Below are positions 18,937-27,927 of a stretch of 37,032 nucleotides of DNA, piece by piece. The notes under the pieces are model-generated. The model was not told the origin of the DNA and made no database searches. It saw only the letters and a list, made by a program, of their open reading frames with translations. This DNA is from Planctomycetia bacterium (lineage in GTDB: Bacteria; Planctomycetota; Phycisphaerae; Phycisphaerales; SM1A02). The first letter of the stretch is position 1. Every line of letters starts with the position of its first letter. The stretch is from contig SYHM01000036.1 of NCBI GenBank assembly GCA_005799205.1, positions 1 to 37,032 of the forward strand, read 5' to 3'. Position numbers and translations under genes: made by a program.

Positions 18937-19581
18937 ATGAAACTGCAAACGATTGGTTTTTGGGGCGTTGCCGTGGTCAGTGTCGCAGTGGCGCAGTCCG
19001 CCAGCGCAGCCTTCATGGGAGTCTCTGTGGCTCCCGTGACGATCGCGAACGGTCGTTACGTCTACAGCGTCTACGCCAACTTTTCACTCGCAACCGATCA
19101 GATCGTCAAGGTCAAGAACTGGCAGGTCACAAGCGGCACGATGCAGAATGTCCAACATTCTGACACCGCACTTCCGCTTGGATCGTGGAATCCAAACTGG
19201 ACAACTGCCGAATCGGGCGCGGCGCTCAGCGACTCGTACGTCTCAATCACTGGACTCTGGAACGATCAAAGCACGCAATTGAACTGGACAAATGGTGGCC
19301 CCACAATCGCTGCGGGCGCAGCATGGGGACTTCCAGCTCTCAGTTCGGGTGGCGTGGTCGTTGGTTCAACTTTGAAAGTCAAGATCATGCAGATTGCGGG
19401 CACATATCTGCTGCCAACAGTCTTTCAGTTTTCAGCCTCGATGGAGGTTGAGTGGCGAGCGTCTTCGGCGACGCCTACCCAGTCTGGGGATTCGACTCTC
19501 ACCCTTCCAGCGCCACCAGCACTCGTGGTTGCTGCTCTGGGACTGCTTGTCAACCCAAGCCAGCGCAAGCGCCGCCAGTAA
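18937..19581 (+). CDS. Secreted protein, paralog of the upstream PEP-CTERM-like protein, with divergent C-terminal tail
   Basis: MKLQTIGFWGVAVVSVAVAQSASA signal; shared patterns with 18049..18699 (YANFS.ATDQI, SGTM..V.HSDTA, DSYVSI, GSTLKVKIMQIA); C-term LPAPPALVVAALGLLVNPSQRKRRQ. Confidence 0.82.
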   Translation: MKLQTIGFWGVAVVSVAVAQSASAAFMGVSVAPVTIANGRYVYSVYANFSLATDQIVKVKNWQVTSGTMQNVQHSDTALPLGSWNPNWTTAESGAALSDSYVSITGLWNDQSTQLNWTNGGPTIAAGAAWGLPALSSGGVVVGSTLKVKIMQIAGTYLLPTVFQFSASMEVEWRASSATPTQSGDSTLTLPAPPALVVAALGLLVNPSQRKRRQ

Positions 19582-19622
19582 CGACGACTTGTCGCAAATC
19601 CAAATTTCTCTGCACTCGCATG

Positions 19623-19656
19623 GCACCGGTGGCTACCCACCGGTGCTTTGGTTTTG
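19623..19656 (+). terminator. Rho-independent terminator
   Basis: GCACCGGTGG-CTAC-CCACCGGTGC followed by TTTGGTTTTG. Confidence 0.75.
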
Positions 19657-19846
19657 CACGAACACGGATTTCCTCTGATGCATGCGCCTAATTCATGCGT
19701 CCACGAATCGCCAAAACTTGCGCGGATTCTCTAGGAATTGTTGCCGCGGGGTGCTTTCGGGGTTATCGTGTTGCCGTGGTGGTGCTCGACTCTCGAACCG
19801 CGTCGCGTGACGCTGTTCTCGCATTCATTCATTGGAGAAACTAATC

Positions 19847-21277
19847 GTGAAGACTGGAACAATTGTGGGCGCACTTGGACTTGGAGGCTTGGCTGTCTTT
19901 CTTGGTCAACTCAATGCGACTGCATTGCCAGGCGGAAGCGGCGACGATGGAGGTGTGGCTGCTGGGCCCGACGTGATCGTCGGTGCGCTTCCAGACATCT
20001 CGGCATATGCGCCCGCGGTGTGGCAGGGAGTGACGTACTGCGCGTATGCGGTGGGTACGACGAGCTGCAACATTGGAAATCAACAGTTGCTCTGGGAACC
20101 AAATCCTGCGACGACGCATCCAGTCATGCCTCAGAATCTGTACCGCGTCAAGAATGGCGTCATCAAGCAGATCGGCCAGAGTTGGATCAAGCACGGATTC
20201 TGTGCGCTCCAAGGGACCCTCTGTGGAGCGTGCACCCCAGCTGGCGGTGGTTGTCCAACGGTTCTTGGAGTGGGATGCTCTGATCCCTATTCGTCGGGGC
20301 TGAACGGCGGACAGGGAGATTTGAAGAGCCGATACGGAGTCAATGCAGCGACTGGTGTCTATTCGGGCACCTACTCCGACCCTGCCATTCCTAGTGGATA
20401 TCCGAGTTCAATTCGTGAGCGCATCACCGTGCCGAAGAACGATCTTGATTCGACGATGAACGCTGGAGCCCAGTACTTCATCGAAGGCCAATATGTTCAG
20501 GTGCAAGATGCAGCCGCTGGAAACGACAACAACAACGCGTCGTACCGCAAGGTCACCGTTGGCACGACGTACTCGACCTCGACGGGTTACTCGCTCACGC
20601 TCACTGGGGCGACGTTCCAGCAGATTCCAGCGATCTACGCGTGGCAGTCTGTCCACAGTGATGTTGCGATTCGAGAGTACGACGTCGCTGGCGATGGCCG
20701 ATTTATCGTCGGCAGCCGAGTCACCCTCAACACAGATGGCACCTATCACTACTCATACAACGTCTTCAACCTCAACAGCGACCGAAACGGCGGCTCGTTC
20801 TCCGTGCCGATCGCGACCGGGGTCGTTCTGACGAACATCGCCTACAGCGCTCCATTCAATCACTCAGGAGACACCTACACCAATGTTCCGTGGACAGCGA
20901 CCCAAGCTGGCGGATCGATCACATGGGCGTGCGAGCCAAACACCAACGCCAATGCTCACGCCATTCGATGGTCAACGATGCACACATTCGAGTTCGATGC
21001 GAATTCGGCGCCAACGGACGCTTCGCAGATCCTCACGCTGGGCATTTGGAAGGCGCCTACCGCAAGCAGCACCGCGACATCAATTTCTGTCCAAGGAAAG
21101 AAGCCGCTGCCTGTCGCTCCTCCCTGCGCCGATGCTGACCTTGATTGCAACGGCAGCGTTGACGGAGCCGATCTCGCGGCCCTTCTGAGTTGCTGGGGAA
21201 TTGCATGCGGCGATGTCAATGGTGACAACCTCACCGACGGCGCTGACCTCGGCATCATGCTGTCGGCGTGGAACTGA
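19847..21277 (+). CDS. Secreted protein with dockerin-like C-terminal repeats
   Basis: GTG start at 19847 with GGAG 8-9 nt upstream; hydrophobic N-terminus; C-term CADADLDCNGSVDGADLAALLSCWGIACGDVNGDNLTDGADLGIMLSAWN (two DxNGDxxxDGxDL calcium-loop-like repeats). Confidence 0.85.
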   Translation: MKTGTIVGALGLGGLAVFLGQLNATALPGGSGDDGGVAAGPDVIVGALPDISAYAPAVWQGVTYCAYAVGTTSCNIGNQQLLWEPNPATTHPVMPQNLYRVKNGVIKQIGQSWIKHGFCALQGTLCGACTPAGGGCPTVLGVGCSDPYSSGLNGGQGDLKSRYGVNAATGVYSGTYSDPAIPSGYPSSIRERITVPKNDLDSTMNAGAQYFIEGQYVQVQDAAAGNDNNNASYRKVTVGTTYSTSTGYSLTLTGATFQQIPAIYAWQSVHSDVAIREYDVAGDGRFIVGSRVTLNTDGTYHYSYNVFNLNSDRNGGSFSVPIATGVVLTNIAYSAPFNHSGDTYTNVPWTATQAGGSITWACEPNTNANAHAIRWSTMHTFEFDANSAPTDASQILTLGIWKAPTASSTATSISVQGKKPLPVAPPCADADLDCNGSVDGADLAALLSCWGIACGDVNGDNLTDGADLGIMLSAWN

Positions 21278-21314
21278 TCTACGCCAACACTTCAATTCAA
21301 GGCAATGATTCTCA

Positions 21315-21344
21315 AACTGCCCAGCGCGAGCTGGGCAGTTTTTC
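21315..21344 (+). terminator. Rho-independent terminator
   Basis: AACTGCCCAGC-GCGA-GCTGGGCAGTT followed by TTTC. Confidence 0.85.
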
Positions 21345-21394
21345 ATTCGTCAATCTCGTTGTTTTTCAGAGTTCGGGTGGATGAACTGATCTCT

Positions 21395-21408
21395 CGAACT
21401 ATAGTTCG
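21395..21408. promoter_or_regulatory. 14-bp perfect palindrome CGAACTATAGTTCG containing TATAGT, immediately upstream of the metalloprotease ATG
   Basis: Sequence equals its own reverse complement; TATAGT (21400-21405) lies 6 nt before ATG 21412. Confidence 0.5.
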
Positions 21409-21411
21409 CGC

Positions 21412-23727
21412 ATGCAGACACCCCACATCGGACGCCCCGCTGGCGCCGCCGCTATGACCCTTGCCGCCCTCATCGCCTTTGTAGCGCTCAACGCAGGTGC
21501 TGAGGTCTCGAAAAAGAGTTCTCGGTTGAGCGCAGATGAACTCACGATTCGCGAGCTCTCGAGTTTTCATCTCTCGATCCCAGCCCTCCCAGAGGGTCTG
21601 CCAGCCCATGTCGAGTTCGCCCTTCCTGTTGGGCCAACCGCCGAAGTCGTGCTTCTCGACAAGGTGTCGATTCGCAGTGACAACTTCCGAGTCCTCGTCG
21701 ATTCAGGTGACGGCGCGCTCAACGAAGTCGCCGCCCCACCTGTTCGCACCTATCGCGGCTCGCTCGCAGGCCGTCCTGGGACGATCGTGACCGGGTCGCT
21801 TCTCTCAACCGGATTTAGCGGGATCGTCCACCTTGAAGATGAGTCGACGTGGGTGATTCAACCTCTGAGTGACTTCCGCGCAGACCTGCCTCGCCTGGGC
21901 CAACATGTTTCGTATGCAAGCTCCGACGCGATCCCTGATGGGCGGGGCTGTGCACTTGGACGCCCTGGGTTTCCTCTGGCGAAGTATCGGTCGCCGTTGT
22001 CGGCAGCGATCGAAGCTGGACAGGGTTCAGATCAGGGTGGACTCGCTGGAACCACCCCATCGCAAGTCGAGCTCGCTTGTGAGACCGACTACGAGTTTTT
22101 CCAAAAGAACTCGTCAAGCGTGCCGAACACGATCAATGACATCGAGCTCATCGTCTCTAATGTCAACACGATTTACGATCGGGACGTCAATATCACATTC
22201 GAGCTTGGAACGGTTGTCGTTCGATCTGCTACGACAGACCCCTACACGACCACCACCATCGACGGCAGGCTCGGTGAGTTCGGCGCCAAGTGGGGTACCG
22301 CTCCAGAATCGGGCATTTATCGCGATGTTTCACACATGTTTTCTGGGTACTCGTTCTCTGGCGGAACGATTGGACTGGCCTACCTTGGAGTCATCTGTCA
22401 GCCAGTCAGCGGGGCCCAATACGGAGTTGTTGAGAGTCGATACACGACAACTCTCGGATACCGAATCTCGCTCTCCGCCCACGAGCTTGGGCACAATTGG
22501 GATGCAACCCACTGTGATTCCCAAGGGGCGACCGCATGCCACATCATGTGCTCAGCGAATGGGGGATGCGGTGGCATCTCTGGATCAAATCTCAAGTTCG
22601 ATCCGCTGACGATCTCTGAGGTCACCACGTTTCTAGGCCAGGTCGGGTGCGACTTCGTGCGCCCAGCTCCCGCGGCTGTTCCATTCGCTGAGACCTTTGC
22701 TGCCACCACACTCGCAACTGCGCGCTGGACCTACAACGATGGTGGGGCCGTCAATGGAAACGCGTCCGCCGAACCTACAACCCCCTATTCACTCAATCTC
22801 AGCTCGGTCGGAGCGAATGCCTACGACGACGATGAAGTTCGAACGAACTACATTTTGCTGGGTGGAACTGCGGCAGCGACCGCGAGTTATAAAGTTGAAC
22901 GAAGCGGCGTCGAGGCTGGAGAGACCTTCATCGTCGAGTACCTCAACAGCTCGCTCGATTGGGTCTCGCTCAACACACTGACCTCGGATGGCACGAACCA
23001 AACAACTTTTACCACCTATACGCACGCTCTCCCAACGAACGCGCGACACAACCAGTTTCGCTTGCGCTTCCGGGTCGACGGAAATGACACTGGCGACAAT
23101 TGGTACCTCGACGATGTGAACGTGTACGTCGTGCAAGCTCCACCCCCGCCAGCGAACGACGAATGCGAAGCTGCCACCGCGATCTCGCTCGGATCAACCG
23201 CGTTCAATTCAACCGATGCCACCGACAGTCCCTACACGCTTCCCTCATCGTGCACCGCCAATGGCACAGGTGAGATCGTGAATGATGTGTGGTTTGACTA
23301 CCAAGCCACTTGCAGCGGACTGACAACCGTCTCCACGTGCGGCACCGCGCCATTCGACTCCCGTATCGTCGTGTACACCGCGAGTTCCCTCTGTCCGACC
23401 CAGTCATCTGCAGTCGCTGGATGCAACGACGATGCAGCAGGCTGCGCCAACGGCACCTCAACGGCGACCTTTAGCGCACTTGTCGGCAACCACTATCACA
23501 TCCGTGTCGGTGGAGCGAGCGCTGGCGGATCAGGGTCAGTGACCGTCTCATGTGTGGTGAACTGCCCAGCAGATCTCGATGGAGATCTGTATGTCGATGC
23601 GGCAGACCTCACGATCGTGCTCGCGGCGTGGGCCTCAACTGGCCCCTCGGGTGATGTCAACGGAAGTGGTCTGGTCGACGGGCTCGACCTGTCGATCATC
23701 CTCGCCGCATGGGGCGCCTGTCCATAA
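21412..23727 (+). CDS. Secreted reprolysin-like (M12B-type) zinc metalloprotease with dockerin-like C-terminus
   Basis: HELGHNWDATHC zinc site (HExxHxxxxxH) with downstream CHIMCSANGGC Met-turn-like segment; C-term CPADLDGDLYVDAADLTIVLAAWASTGPSGDVNGSGLVDGLDLSIILAAWGACP. Confidence 0.9.
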   Translation: MQTPHIGRPAGAAAMTLAALIAFVALNAGAEVSKKSSRLSADELTIRELSSFHLSIPALPEGLPAHVEFALPVGPTAEVVLLDKVSIRSDNFRVLVDSGDGALNEVAAPPVRTYRGSLAGRPGTIVTGSLLSTGFSGIVHLEDESTWVIQPLSDFRADLPRLGQHVSYASSDAIPDGRGCALGRPGFPLAKYRSPLSAAIEAGQGSDQGGLAGTTPSQVELACETDYEFFQKNSSSVPNTINDIELIVSNVNTIYDRDVNITFELGTVVVRSATTDPYTTTTIDGRLGEFGAKWGTAPESGIYRDVSHMFSGYSFSGGTIGLAYLGVICQPVSGAQYGVVESRYTTTLGYRISLSAHELGHNWDATHCDSQGATACHIMCSANGGCGGISGSNLKFDPLTISEVTTFLGQVGCDFVRPAPAAVPFAETFAATTLATARWTYNDGGAVNGNASAEPTTPYSLNLSSVGANAYDDDEVRTNYILLGGTAAATASYKVERSGVEAGETFIVEYLNSSLDWVSLNTLTSDGTNQTTFTTYTHALPTNARHNQFRLRFRVDGNDTGDNWYLDDVNVYVVQAPPPPANDECEAATAISLGSTAFNSTDATDSPYTLPSSCTANGTGEIVNDVWFDYQATCSGLTTVSTCGTAPFDSRIVVYTASSLCPTQSSAVAGCNDDAAGCANGTSTATFSALVGNHYHIRVGGASAGGSGSVTVSCVVNCPADLDGDLYVDAADLTIVLAAWASTGPSGDVNGSGLVDGLDLSIILAAWGACP

Positions 23728-23742
23728 GCGGACTTCACCCCC

Positions 23743-24372
23743 TTGCACACTCGACCTCGGATCGACCCACTCGCGTGCGTTGCGCTCGCTGGTGCGGCGC
23801 TTGCGTGCTGCCCTGCAGCCGCAATCGGCGGGTTGATTGCTGGAGTGATTTCACTCGCACGAGTTCGTGCGTCGCATGGTGCCCTCGCCGGACGCGGACT
23901 CGCCATCGGTTCGATGATCGCGTGCGTGGTGCTCGGCACGATCTCGTGGAGAGCAGGGACTCGATTTCAGGGTGCTGGCCAGACCGTGATGAGCGCCCAA
24001 GTGCGACAGGCCGTCGATCAGTTGCTGGCTTCAGAACTCGATCCGTCAGCGTGGTGGATCCAGAGCGACCCACGAGCGCTTCTTGACTTCCAGAGAGATG
24101 TGCGCCAGCGCCTTGGCCCGCTCAGCGCAGCGGGAGTCACTCAGGTCGAGCTGACCGCTGGATATCCCGCGCGCGCGCAGTACCGCGTACTCGTCGAGTC
24201 GCCGCATGTGCAGGCGTTTGCATCGGTCGAGGTCGACATTGGATCGGACTTTCAATCACTCCTTCCCACTGTTCGTCTTCGATCGATCTCGATTGCACCA
24301 CCAGATGAGGATTCGAGCGACAACTCTGTTCCCCCCCTGACCTTCTCAGTGCCGAGCGATCCTGGCTCCTGA
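23743..24372 (+). CDS. DUF4190-like membrane protein
   Basis: DPLACVALAGAALACCPAAAIGGLIAGVISLARVRASHGALAGRGLAIGSMIACVVL; TTG start inferred. Confidence 0.7.
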   Translation: MHTRPRIDPLACVALAGAALACCPAAAIGGLIAGVISLARVRASHGALAGRGLAIGSMIACVVLGTISWRAGTRFQGAGQTVMSAQVRQAVDQLLASELDPSAWWIQSDPRALLDFQRDVRQRLGPLSAAGVTQVELTAGYPARAQYRVLVESPHVQAFASVEVDIGSDFQSLLPTVRLRSISIAPPDEDSSDNSVPPLTFSVPSDPGS

Positions 24373-24387
24373 TACGCTCGGCCTCGA

Positions 24388-25071
24388 ATGAACAACGAAC
24401 TTCAAGTCGGAACCCCAACCTTCGGTTTCGACGAATCCGCTCGCGAGTCAACGCCTCAAGTCAGCAAGCTCGCGGTCGCGTCTCTCATTCTTTCGATCGT
24501 CGTGTGCTGTCCGTTCACCACCATCGCCGGCCTCGTGACGGGACTTCTCGCGCTGCGCGCCACATCCAAAGATCGCGCGCTCACAGGTCGCTGGCTTGCG
24601 ATCGTCGCGATCGTTGTCTCGCTGCTTGCAACGTTGGGGCAATTCGTGATGGCGTCCCAGGCGTACAACAACATCTTCGTGCCGATCTTCTCAGGCCCAC
24701 AGAGTGCGCTGCTCGCGGGCGCGCGAGGTGACGTCAGTGGGTTTCAGAGTGGTTTCATCGCGACCGCAGCCAATGGGAACACTCCAGAAACCGCCGAGGC
24801 CTTTCTTGCTGCCGTCAAGGAACGCTACGGCGAGTTCGAGAGTGCCAGCCTTGACACGACGACGGCACCTCAGCAACCGCCCGCTGCAGGGCAGGATCTC
24901 GTTGCCGAGTACCAGCTCGACTTTGCCAAGGGCCGAATGCGGGCGACCTGTGCAACCGAGATTGCAACCCAATCTGGAGCGTTCAGCATGCGGTTGCGGA
25001 GCCTCGTGATTCACGACGCAGCTCTTGGTGACCTTCGATACCCGCCTGCACCCACGAGCGAAACCCCCTGA
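24388..25071 (+). CDS. DUF4190-like membrane protein
   Basis: SKLAVASLILSIVVCCPFTTIAGLVTGLLALRATSKDRALTGRWLAIVAIVVSLLATLGQF. Confidence 0.75.
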   Translation: MNNELQVGTPTFGFDESARESTPQVSKLAVASLILSIVVCCPFTTIAGLVTGLLALRATSKDRALTGRWLAIVAIVVSLLATLGQFVMASQAYNNIFVPIFSGPQSALLAGARGDVSGFQSGFIATAANGNTPETAEAFLAAVKERYGEFESASLDTTTAPQQPPAAGQDLVAEYQLDFAKGRMRATCATEIATQSGAFSMRLRSLVIHDAALGDLRYPPAPTSETP

Positions 25072-25074
25072 ATC

Positions 25075-25968
25075 ATGCAAAGCGATGAAATTCGAATCTC
25101 TGTACGCGATTTGGTCAAGACATTCGGCTCCCAGACGGTGCTGACTGGTGTCAACCTAGATATTCGCGCTGGCGAGACGGTCGTCATCATGGGTGGCTCA
25201 GGGTGCGGAAAGACAACGCTGCTTCGTTTGCTCATCGGATCACACACCCCCACCAGCGGTTCAATCTCGCTGCTTGGAAAGGACATCTCAACACTCGACG
25301 CTCAGCAGTCAGACGCGCTCAAGCGGCAGTTCGGCATTCTCTTCCAGTCTGGGGCGCTCTTTCAGTCGATGACGATTGGCGAAAATGTGGCGCTTCCTTT
25401 GCAGGAACACACCGACCTTGCCCCAGAGATCATCGACATTCAAGTCAAGATGAAGCTCGAGCTCGTTGGACTTCGACCACACGCAAACAAGCTTCCTTCG
25501 CAAATCTCAGGAGGAATGATGAAGCGTGCTGGACTCGCGCGCGCGATGGCGATGGATCCAAAGATTCTCTTCTATGACGAGCCAAGCGCTGGACTCGATC
25601 CAGTGACGAGTGCCGAAATCGACCAACTCATCCTTGAACTCACGCGTAGTTTCGGAGTCACGAGTGTGGTGGTCACTCATGAAATGGATAGCGCCTTCAC
25701 GATCGCTGATCGCATGGTCATGCTCGACGGTGGGCGCGTGCTGAAAGTTGACACACGCGAGGCCTTTGATCGAATCCGAAAACTCAGCGAGGCAGACGCT
25801 GCGTTGCTCTCCGAGGATGAGCAGATCGTCTACCAGTTCCTTCGAGGTGCAGCGAATGGTCCGATCACGCGACGGCGCAGTGCAGACGACTATCGCGAGG
25901 ATCTCTTGGGAATTGATTCGCAAGGCAACGACCTAGCAAGCCAACGCGCTTCGGCCGCGCGTTTCTGA
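25075..25968 (+). CDS. ABC transporter ATP-binding protein, MlaF-like
   Basis: GGSGCGKTTLLRLLIG, LFQSGALFQSMTIGENVALPL, SQISGGMMKRAGLARAMAMDPKILFYDEPSAGLDPV. Confidence 0.9.
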   Translation: MQSDEIRISVRDLVKTFGSQTVLTGVNLDIRAGETVVIMGGSGCGKTTLLRLLIGSHTPTSGSISLLGKDISTLDAQQSDALKRQFGILFQSGALFQSMTIGENVALPLQEHTDLAPEIIDIQVKMKLELVGLRPHANKLPSQISGGMMKRAGLARAMAMDPKILFYDEPSAGLDPVTSAEIDQLILELTRSFGVTSVVVTHEMDSAFTIADRMVMLDGGRVLKVDTREAFDRIRKLSEADAALLSEDEQIVYQFLRGAANGPITRRRSADDYREDLLGIDSQGNDLASQRASAARF

Positions 25969-25974
25969 CCTGCG

Positions 25975-27387
25975 ATGAACGACACGGCGAACCCGATTGT
26001 GAACCCAACTCACTCGGACGAGTGGTTTTCGGGTCGGCGCATCACGCTGATGGGGCTGGGACAGTTCGGCGGAGGCCTCGGAGTAGCTCGATGGCTGCTT
26101 GCTCGCGGCGCTCGGGTGACCATCACGGACCTCGCGAGTGACGCGACACTCGCACCGTCCCTCACTCCCATTGCTGACGCTGTTGCTGATGGCCGAGTCG
26201 ACCTTCATCTTGGGTCACACGACACTCGGGATTTCGAAGGGGCAGACCTCGTGGTTGCAAACGCAGCGGTCCCAAGACCGTGGACCAACAAGTACCTCTG
26301 CGCAGCGCGTGACGCTGGAGTCCCAGTCACAACTGAGATCAGGCTCGCCATCGAGCGCCTCGGCACGGGTCGCATCGTTGGAATCACTGGAAGTTCCGGC
26401 AAGTCGACAACAACTGCGATGACGGCCTGCGCACTCGCGGGGTCTGGACGCGAGGTGCGCTGCGGAGGCAACATTGGGGGATCGCTCCTAGGCGCTTCTC
26501 CGCCATCTGTGCGAGAGTGGATCGTGCTCGAACTCTCGAGCGCTCAACTCTGGTGGCTCTCACGAGATGCTGGGGCTGCAGGATGGTCGCCTCGGGTCGC
26601 TGCACTCACAAACATCGCCGCGAATCATGTCGATTGGCATGGATCGCTCGAGCACTACATTGAATCAAAACGGCAGATCCGTCGCGAGCAACGAGAGGAC
26701 GGAGTCTTTGTGACCGCGTTCACGCGCGAAAACCGAGTCGAATCGGAGGCGTTCGCCCGCTCGACGGCTGGGGGAGGATGGTGGATCGGCGGGAACGATC
26801 CTGCATCGCTCGGAATGGAGGAGGTTGCGCTCGCGATCCCCGGCGAGCACCAACAGCGCAATGCGCAATTGGCGCTCGCAATCGCGGCAACCTGCGCGGA
26901 CATCGATGGAGAACCAGCAAACCTCAGCGGCGCGCGCGCTGCGCTGCGCTCATTCCAAGGGCTTGAACACCGACTTCAAGCAGTCGGAGTCGTGAACGGT
27001 GTTCGTTGCTTCAACGACTCAAAGGCGACGACTCCACAAGCAACTCACCTCGCCCTTGCATCGCTCGGCAACCTCTCTCGCATCCACCTGATCGCTGGTG
27101 GGTACGACAAGAAGATCGACCTCTCCTCGATTCGGGATCTCGCAGGCAAGGTCGCCGGGCTTTATGCCATTGGTGAGACCGCGCGAGCGATCGCACCCGC
27201 TCCCCCAGCGTTGCGATTCGACTCCTTGGCCGAGGCTGTCGCGAGCGCCTTCGCACATGCCAAGAGCGGAGACACGCTGCTGCTTTCGCCAAGTTGTGCG
27301 AGCTTCGATCAGTTCACGAATTATGAAGCGCGCGGACACGCCTTTATCAAACTCGTGCGAGATCGTGTGGCAGGCAGTCATTGCTAG
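25975..27387 (+). CDS. murD: UDP-N-acetylmuramoylalanine--D-glutamate ligase
   Basis: RIVGITGSSGKSTTTAMTA, CGGNIGGSLL, VLELSSAQL, NIAANHVDWHGSLEHYIESKRQI, FNDSKATTPQATHLAL, HLIAGGYDKKIDLSSI. Confidence 0.94.
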   Translation: MNDTANPIVNPTHSDEWFSGRRITLMGLGQFGGGLGVARWLLARGARVTITDLASDATLAPSLTPIADAVADGRVDLHLGSHDTRDFEGADLVVANAAVPRPWTNKYLCAARDAGVPVTTEIRLAIERLGTGRIVGITGSSGKSTTTAMTACALAGSGREVRCGGNIGGSLLGASPPSVREWIVLELSSAQLWWLSRDAGAAGWSPRVAALTNIAANHVDWHGSLEHYIESKRQIRREQREDGVFVTAFTRENRVESEAFARSTAGGGWWIGGNDPASLGMEEVALAIPGEHQQRNAQLALAIAATCADIDGEPANLSGARAALRSFQGLEHRLQAVGVVNGVRCFNDSKATTPQATHLALASLGNLSRIHLIAGGYDKKIDLSSIRDLAGKVAGLYAIGETARAIAPAPPALRFDSLAEAVASAFAHAKSGDTLLLSPSCASFDQFTNYEARGHAFIKLVRDRVAGSHC

Positions 27388-27422
27388 ACTCTCAGCGTGC
27401 GCTCTCGTTGCAGACTTCTCAC

Positions 27423-27920
27423 ATGAAATCACTCACATCCATCGCTCTCGCATCGCTCTGGGCTGTTGCTTTCTTCGCACTTCTCGTGGGTTGCTACACC
27501 CCAGCGGGCGGATTCAATCCTGGTACCGGCCGAGGGTTTGTCTACATTTCGACACCAACCCGTCCTGTGACGATCACGCTCGTGGACACTCGAAATGGTG
27601 AGGCGTTCTTCAAGTTGGACATTCCCGTTGGAGAGCAATTGACCTTCAAGTTTGTTGAGGGTTCTGGAACTGGTGCACGCATGGAGCCAACCAAGATGCT
27701 CTGGTCGGTGTGGGAGGCGAAGACCGAGTTTGGGTCGCTCAATAATCAACTCATCTGCCCTCCTGAGTCTTGCCGCAGAATCGACGTGACCTATCGACCG
27801 GCTCCCGAGGATCCACCGGTTGATCCAACCCTTTTGATCCCGCCCGACTCGGCCGCTCCAACGTCCGGTCCTGACACCCCCGCGGGTGGGGCTCAGCTTC
27901 CCAATCGCCCGAAGGACTGA
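27423..27920 (+). CDS. Hypothetical lipoprotein
   Basis: MKSLTSIALASLWAVAFFALLVGC lipobox; remainder unrecognised. Confidence 0.75.
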   Translation: MKSLTSIALASLWAVAFFALLVGCYTPAGGFNPGTGRGFVYISTPTRPVTITLVDTRNGEAFFKLDIPVGEQLTFKFVEGSGTGARMEPTKMLWSVWEAKTEFGSLNNQLICPPESCRRIDVTYRPAPEDPPVDPTLLIPPDSAAPTSGPDTPAGGAQLPNRPKD

Positions 27921-27927
27921 CCGAGCG

